A stretch of 64,000 bases of DNA from Sphagnum compactum (taxonomy: Eukaryota; Bryophyta; Sphagnopsida; Sphagnales): the NCBI GenBank assembly GCA_965153455.1, contig OZ234497.1:3968001-4032000 (forward strand), written 5' to 3'. Under the pieces are notes generated by a model, which made no database searches, was not told the DNA's origin, and saw only the letters and a list, made by a program, of their open reading frames with translations. Shown here piece after piece: positions 58,779-64,000 of the stretch. Numbering within the stretch: the first letter of the stretch is position 1; each line of letters opens with the position of its first letter. The translations under genes and the position numbers were made by a program.

Positions 58779-61700
58779 ATGGCATCAAATGGGACTGAAA
58801 ATGGCGAGTTCGAGTTCGCTAGCCCAAATGGACTGGCGAAAATCAGTACAAAGGCCGCACCTAGGGAGGTCTGCAAAGATGATACGACGGCTCCTGTGAA
58901 GGCCCAGAATGTGGAGGAACTGCACGCTTTGCAGAAGAAAAAGGCGTCAGCTCCATCCACGCCTCAGAATCCTTCAACTCCCAGGAGCGGCACTCCAAGA
59001 ACGTACATGAGTGAAGAGGATCGCCAAAAGCAACAGCTGCAATCCATCAGGTACTGATGCCTTGCTGCTTTTGCCCTTACTTTATGGGCAGATCTACTCT
59101 TGAGGGACTAAGTGAGCATGGCAAGTTCTCAATGTTCTGATTTCATCAATGTTGTGGTGGGCTCTCTCGCTCTCTAGTGCATCATTGGCATCATTGACTC
59201 GAGAAAGTGGACCTCAAGTCATCAAAGGCGATCCCTCAAGGAAGAGGTCCCCTCCCAAGTCTGTGGGTCCTCCCAGACTTGACATGAGTGACAGCGCACT
59301 GAAATTCACCCATGTCCTTTATAACCTGTCTCCTGCAGGTATGTGCTCTCATCTACAAGTCTTGTTTAAATCCGATTGAGTTCATGAGCTCTGCTTATTT
59401 TGCTTGCAATATATTCATGTGCTTTGGAATGTCTTGAATGCACTAGCTTGAAGTCCATTAGTACATACCCCTTTGATCTTCTGTCTGCTGGTTTAACAGT
59501 ACTCTCTTGTGCTTGTTACATCATCTCCAGACCTTCCCCTGTTTCTCTTACTTCAGAGTCACCATTTTCCTCATGTTATCAGAAGGTGTGGTTTAAGAAT
59601 GGATTTATGCTATTGGTATACGATTTAACCTATTTTATGGTTGCTGCTTGTTTCAATATGTGACAGTTTTCCTGTGTGTAGTTGGCTGATGAGTGTTCTG
59701 ACAAAGCGGTTCTGTGGTGTGCAGAGCTTTATGAGCAAGCCATCAAGTTTGAGAAGGGCTCATACATTACATCCACGGGAGCTCTTGCCACTCTCTCTGG
59801 TGCTAAAACCGGTCGATCTCCTAAGGACAAACGAGTTGTCAAGGAAGAGACCTCAAAGGATGATCTGTGGTGGGGAAAGTAAGTGCAAATTGTTTTAACA
59901 TATTTCAACCTTGCTGTAGCCAGTTATTTCTTCATTGGAGATTCTCTTACAATAGTGTAAGAGGCTCAGAGTTACTCTGATCATTCTTTGTTATATGCAG
60001 GGGCTCTCCAAACATAGAGATGGATGAGGAGACATTCTTGGTCAACCGTGAGAGAGCAGTTGACTACTTGAATTCTCTTGAGAAGGTACTAGGCAATGTC
60101 CAGGTCTCAGACGAAAATGTTGTTCTCCATGGTTCACCTTGCAGAACTTACTTGCTGTTAATATTTGGTGATGGAAGTTGGGCCTGATCCAGAACCAGAC
60201 TCTGTCTTACCTCAATTTCTTTCTACAGTTTCCCACCTTTTCTGCTGTTATGTCTGGACACAGGTGTTTGTCAATGATCAGTTCTTGAACTGGGATGTGG
60301 AGAATCGCATCAAAGTTCGGATCATATCCGCCCGTGCTTATCATTCACTTTTCATGCACAACATGTGAGTACCCACAACTCTAGATCTTTAACCCCATGT
60401 GTCTCCTCTTCAGCAATGTCTGGTACGAATCCACTGACATTGCACTCAATATTCGGTCACTGTGATGTTCACTGTTCACAAAAAAGGTATTTGGCACTTC
60501 AAGGTCTTGCCTTTTTGGTGGAAGTCAAAAGGATCTGCCGCCCACTCCGCAAGAGCTCCCTCTAGCCCAGTTCTAGAGGGAGATGATATCCGGTCCTTGT
60601 ATGATTGTGTTTCGTGTCTCGGTGGCATTAAGAATATGGATGGCAGGTGCATCCGCCCTACACCTGAAGAGCTGGAGGATTTTGGGACTCCGGACTTCAC
60701 AATTTACAATGCTGGTCAATTTCCTTGCAATCGATATACACACTACATGACATCCTCAACTAGCATAGATGTGAACCTGAAACGCAAAGAGATGGTGATT
60801 CTCGGGACGCAGTATGCTGGAGAGATGAAGAAGGGTCTCTTCAGTGTTATGCACTACCTGATGCCAAAAAGAGGAATTCTTTCATTGCATTCAGGCTGCA
60901 ATATGGGAAAGGAAGGGGATGTCGCATTGTTTTTTGGATTATCAGGTATTGTTGGAAATGAATGAGAAGCTCCCATGCTTGAATGGTTAAAAGTCCCCTA
61001 AAATATGGAGATGAGAGCAATTATGGCTAATTGCAATGTTGGTATGGCAGGGACTGGTAAGACCACACTCTCAACTGATGAGAATCGCTATCTGATTGGA
61101 GATGATGAGCATGGCTGGAGTGAGAATGGTGTTTCAAATATTGAGGGAGGTTGCTACGCCAAGTGCATAGACCTGTCCAAGGAAAAGGAACCAGAAATTT
61201 GGAACGCAATCAAGTTTGGAACTGGTAATTGCAGTATTTACAGGGTGCAAGATGATAGCAATTGAAAGCTTTCCATAGTTTTGCTTGCTTCAGTGTGGAG
61301 ATTACTCTCCAGTGCTGTCAACCCCATTCTCTATTAGGAAATTTGTCCATTGCACCCTTTGTTGCAACGTTTCCTTTTCTCCCATTGAACAAGTTATCTC
61401 TTCTGTGGCAGTGCTGGAGAATGTTGTGTTTGAGGAGCACTACAGGGATGTGGATTACATGGACAAATCTGTCACTGGTATTTACCCTGTACCATCTTGA
61501 TTTACTGCCTTGTTAAGAGTAAATTAGAGTTGAATCCACAGTCTTGCAAGTAAGGGTTATTAATCTGCTGTGGTGAGATTGAAGTGAAGGAATTGGTCCT
61601 CTATTGATGTTGTTCTTTGTCCTATCCTGTTGACAGAGAACACAAGAGCTGCATATCCCATTGAATTTATTCCAAATGCCAAGATACCATGTGTGGGGCC

Positions 61701-62895
61701 TCATCCCAAGAATGTCATTCTGCTTGCTTGTGATGCTTTTGGTGTCTTGCCACCAGTAAGCAAGTTGACAATGGCACAGACCATGTATCACTTCATCAGT
61801 GGTTACACTGCCCTGGTATGGTCCCGAATCATTGGTTCAGCCATGCTGCTATTCTGAGGCAAATTTGATACTACATATTTTTCTCTGTATACAAAACTAC
61901 CCAGGGTGTTCACATTTGAATTGTAGATGTTGACACAGCACTTGCATGTGTCTTCTGTTCGTGCTGGACATGTTTTAGCTCTTATGATTTATTTGCTCAG
62001 GCTGAAGTTCTTAATCCTCAACTAATGCTGTTTCCTTTTCTTAGATTGCTGGAACTGTAGATGGCATTAAGGAGCCAACTGCTACATTCTCAGCATGCTT
62101 TGGAGCAGCATTCATTATGCTTCACCCAACCAAGTATGCTGCTATGTTAGCTGACAAAATGAAGAGGCACGGTGCAACTGCATGGTTGGTGAACACTGGC
62201 TGGTCTGGAGGAAGGTAGTGTCAACTTCACCAAAGTAGAATCAAATTGATCCACTTCAACCTATACATGTTACACTTTGTTTTGTAATAATTGAGATGGC
62301 TAACTGATTGAATCAATTCATTTTGATGTTACTTGATATTGCAGCTATGGTGTTGGCAAGAGAATGAAGCTTGAATATACTCGGAAGATTATCAATGCCA
62401 TTCATGATGGATCCCTGTTGAATGCTCAGTTTGAAGAAACTCCTATTTTCAACCTGGCTGTTCCAACTCAGGTTAAAGGAGTGCCAACTGAAGTCCTACA
62501 CCCTGAGAACTCGGTAGGTGACATGAGGCTGAAAACCATGGCTTGTGAAGGACTGGAGGAGCTCTGTGCTCTGGAATATGTCTGTTGTCTCTCAGAAATA
62601 TTACACATGCGAAGCTTGGTCAAATAAGCAAGTGTTTCAACCAGTTATCTTGCAAATGCATTATCTGTAAGTGAAAGGGAAGGAAATTCTCAGTAATATA
62701 TCTGACCTGACCTCATGCTAATTTGTTTGTGTGTTCCAGTGGTCAGACAAGAAACTCTACAATGAAACTTTGAAGAAGTTGGCAGGCCTCTTCCAGAAGA
62801 ATTTTGAAGTGTATGCTGATTACAAGGTGGGCAACGACAGTAAGCTCACCCGGGAAATCCTGGCAGCTGGGCCACAGCTACCAAATACCTTTTAA
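58779..62895 (+). CDS. PCK: Phosphoenolpyruvate carboxykinase (ATP), plant type
   Basis: Catalyses oxaloacetate + ATP to PEP + CO2 + ADP in the cytosol, the entry step of gluconeogenesis from lipid or organic acids. Coding exons: 58779-59050, 59178-59338, 59725-59878, 60001-60085, 60264-60364, 60647-60945, 61051-61224, 61412-61477, 61637-61815, 62045-62214, 62345-62513, 62740-62895; every intron is GT-AG, phases agree, and the total of 1986 nt gives 661 residues, close to other plant PEPCKs. Visible active-site features: TGRSPKDK (substrate Arg, R175), QYAGEMKKG (Y314, metal/substrate Lys 319-320), LSLHSGCN (metal-binding H339), Walker A GLSGTGKTT (355-363), kinase-2 IGDDEH (D375, D376) and ENTRAAYPI (R441). 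The N-terminal about 120 residues are Ser/Thr/Pro/Lys rich ([20 protein letters not shown]), the extension phosphorylated in plant enzymes. Start ATG 58779 is in an AAGATGGC context and opens the plant-like N-terminus. All catalytic residues are intact, so the gene should be functional. Confidence 0.97.
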
Positions 62896-63059
62896 AAGCC
62901 ATGGGTAAATCTATAGTGAACAAAAGGTAAAATGCATATTTGTTGAAAATGGGTTTTTATTTAGTTGGAGCAATTATAGTTGTAGCCCAGGTCAGATGGA
63001 AATGTTCATACATGGGGGAATTCGATCTTCACTGACCTCATTGTTCATTTGCGCACATA

Positions 63060-63065
63060 AATAAA
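63060..63065 (+). terminator. Candidate poly(A) signal of PEPCK
   Basis: AATAAA lies about 165 bases after the PEPCK stop codon, within an AT-rich, T-tract-containing 3' region. It is the first canonical hexamer after the stop that I see. Plant polyadenylation signals are loose, so the actual cleavage site may differ. Confidence 0.45.
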
Positions 63066-63202
63066 ACTAGACTTATTTTGCATCCATTGGTTGTTTTTGA
63101 AGATTCTTACCTTGCTGCTATTTTGCCTGAGTGATCACTTGTAGTGGAGAAAATGCTTTTACGAACAAGACACTCACTAACTTAGTGGGATCTTCTTGAA
63201 GC

Positions 63203-63228
63203 AGAGAAGAGAAGAGAAGAGAAGAGAG
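63203..63228. repeat. (AGAGA)n short tandem repeat
   Basis: About five GAGAA units in the spacer some 300 bp after the PEPCK stop. Confidence 0.75.
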
Positions 63229-63660
63229 CAGCAGATGTGTTGTTCTTGTTCTTTGTGGTTGAGATGGGTGACTAAAATTACCGCGGTTGATTTGGTGAGC
63301 AACTCATACCCATCTTTCTGACTCACATACTGCTGTCTCTGACTCCCATATTACCAAATTAAGCAATTTTCTATTTTCCTTTGTTGCGGTTTCCTAAATC
63401 AGCACTGCGCCGTGTGTTAACAAACTGTGCAACTGGACTCCAACTCAGAACTTCAGTTGACCCAACTTTATGATCTTGTCAGAACTGGGAGTTCACATGC
63501 TCTGGCAGAAAAGCACAGACAAAAAAATGCCTTAATTTTTGTTGCACAGGGTTGACAAAGCTCTTGTGAAGGTACATAACTCAGAGATTCTGACCCTCCT
63601 GGTTTCCTACTACCTATTTCTCAGTCTCCAGCCACCAATAATTCTCATCCCCCTGGAAGT

Positions 63661-63960
63661 CTATTATGGCATTAGTTGTGGATGAACCCCAACTTAGTTT
63701 TCCACCTTGGTAACCTTTGTAACTTGTAACAACAGGAGAGGTCCTCTGGATAGGTAGGTAGGTTGCTACCAAGTACAGAGTAAATCCTCTAGGTAGGTAC
63801 CTATGGAACTAGGTGGCTACCAAGTAAATGGTTAGTCCTCTAGGTAGGTAGATAGGTGGCTACCAAGTACAGAGTAGGTCCTCTACATACGGGTTGGTAA
63901 GATACTAGGTGGCTACCAGGTGCATTCTTAGTCCTCTAGGGTTGGTTTAGTCTGGCTCCC
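63661..63960. repeat. GGCC-family fragment with inner tandem repeats, near the window end
   Basis: Positions 63661-63720 match the minus strand of copy B (GGCAT, TTAGTTGTGGATGAACC, CACCTTGGTAACC). It is followed by four units of about 50-65 bp with the core TAGGTGGCTACCAAGTA and GTCCTCTAGGTAGGTAG. No terminal inverted repeat is seen before the window ends, so the boundary is unknown. Confidence 0.5.
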
Positions 63961-64000
63961 ATTAATTGCCTTCACACAACTTGCAACTATTTTGGGGAGT

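Noticed and set aside
1-64000. LTR retrotransposon or other coding mobile element
   Set aside because: None of the open frames shows reverse transcriptase, integrase, protease, gag or transposase motifs, and no long direct repeats of LTR size were seen.

Overview
The window is nuclear DNA of a land plant. Evidence: genes are split by GT-AG introns, telomere-type CCCTAAA motifs occur at 10792-10836, and the one firmly identified gene is a plant-type ATP-dependent phosphoenolpyruvate carboxykinase (PEPCK) with the phosphorylatable N-terminal extension seen in plants. Low gene density, AT-rich and CG-poor spacers and divergent proteins suit a seed-free plant (bryophyte, lycophyte or fern) better than a compact angiosperm genome, but the sequence does not prove which lineage. 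There are no tRNA or rRNA genes, no CRISPR array and no organelle-derived segment that I can recognise.

Only three genes can be supported. (1) A HSPRO/Hs1pro-1-like gene on + (34376-37141, four coding exons), whose protein family links SnRK1 energy signalling to basal defence. (2) A probable gene on - (40436-39204, three exons) that reads as two tandem divergent FPF1-like domains; it is convergent with gene 1. (3) A complete PEPCK gene on + (58779-62895, twelve coding exons, 661 residues, probable leader intron), the gluconeogenic enzyme that turns oxaloacetate into PEP. Joining the exons gives unbroken frames for all three. No operon-like relationship exists between them.

The rest (1-33 kb, 42-57.5 kb and the last 1 kb) is gene-poor. 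Its readable content is mostly small non-autonomous DNA transposons and repeats derived from them: a hAT-type element with an 8-bp target duplication (46722-47473); a second hAT-like family with CAGTGTTGGG ends (50462-50836, 49124-49420, single end at 51921); a GGCC-ended family rich in GGTAGGTAG (419-720, 23435-23806, 12384-12990, plus expanded arrays at 9909-10760 and 63661-63960); a GGGTGAAC-ended family (24270-24470, 27832-28050); a Tourist-like element (47686-47884); and a 165-bp near-perfect palindrome (2680-2844) beside a fresh 98-bp tandem duplication. I saw no retrotransposon coding domain.

Unusual points around the genes: an upstream ORF that overlaps the HSPRO start codon as ATGA, a long HSPRO C-terminal tail, four tandem ~280-bp repeats ending in a 74-bp GA tract upstream of the FPF1-like gene, and a 35-bp duplication on an exon border of that gene. 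I found no evidence of a wholly new multi-gene system; the novelty here is in gene structure and in the transposon families.
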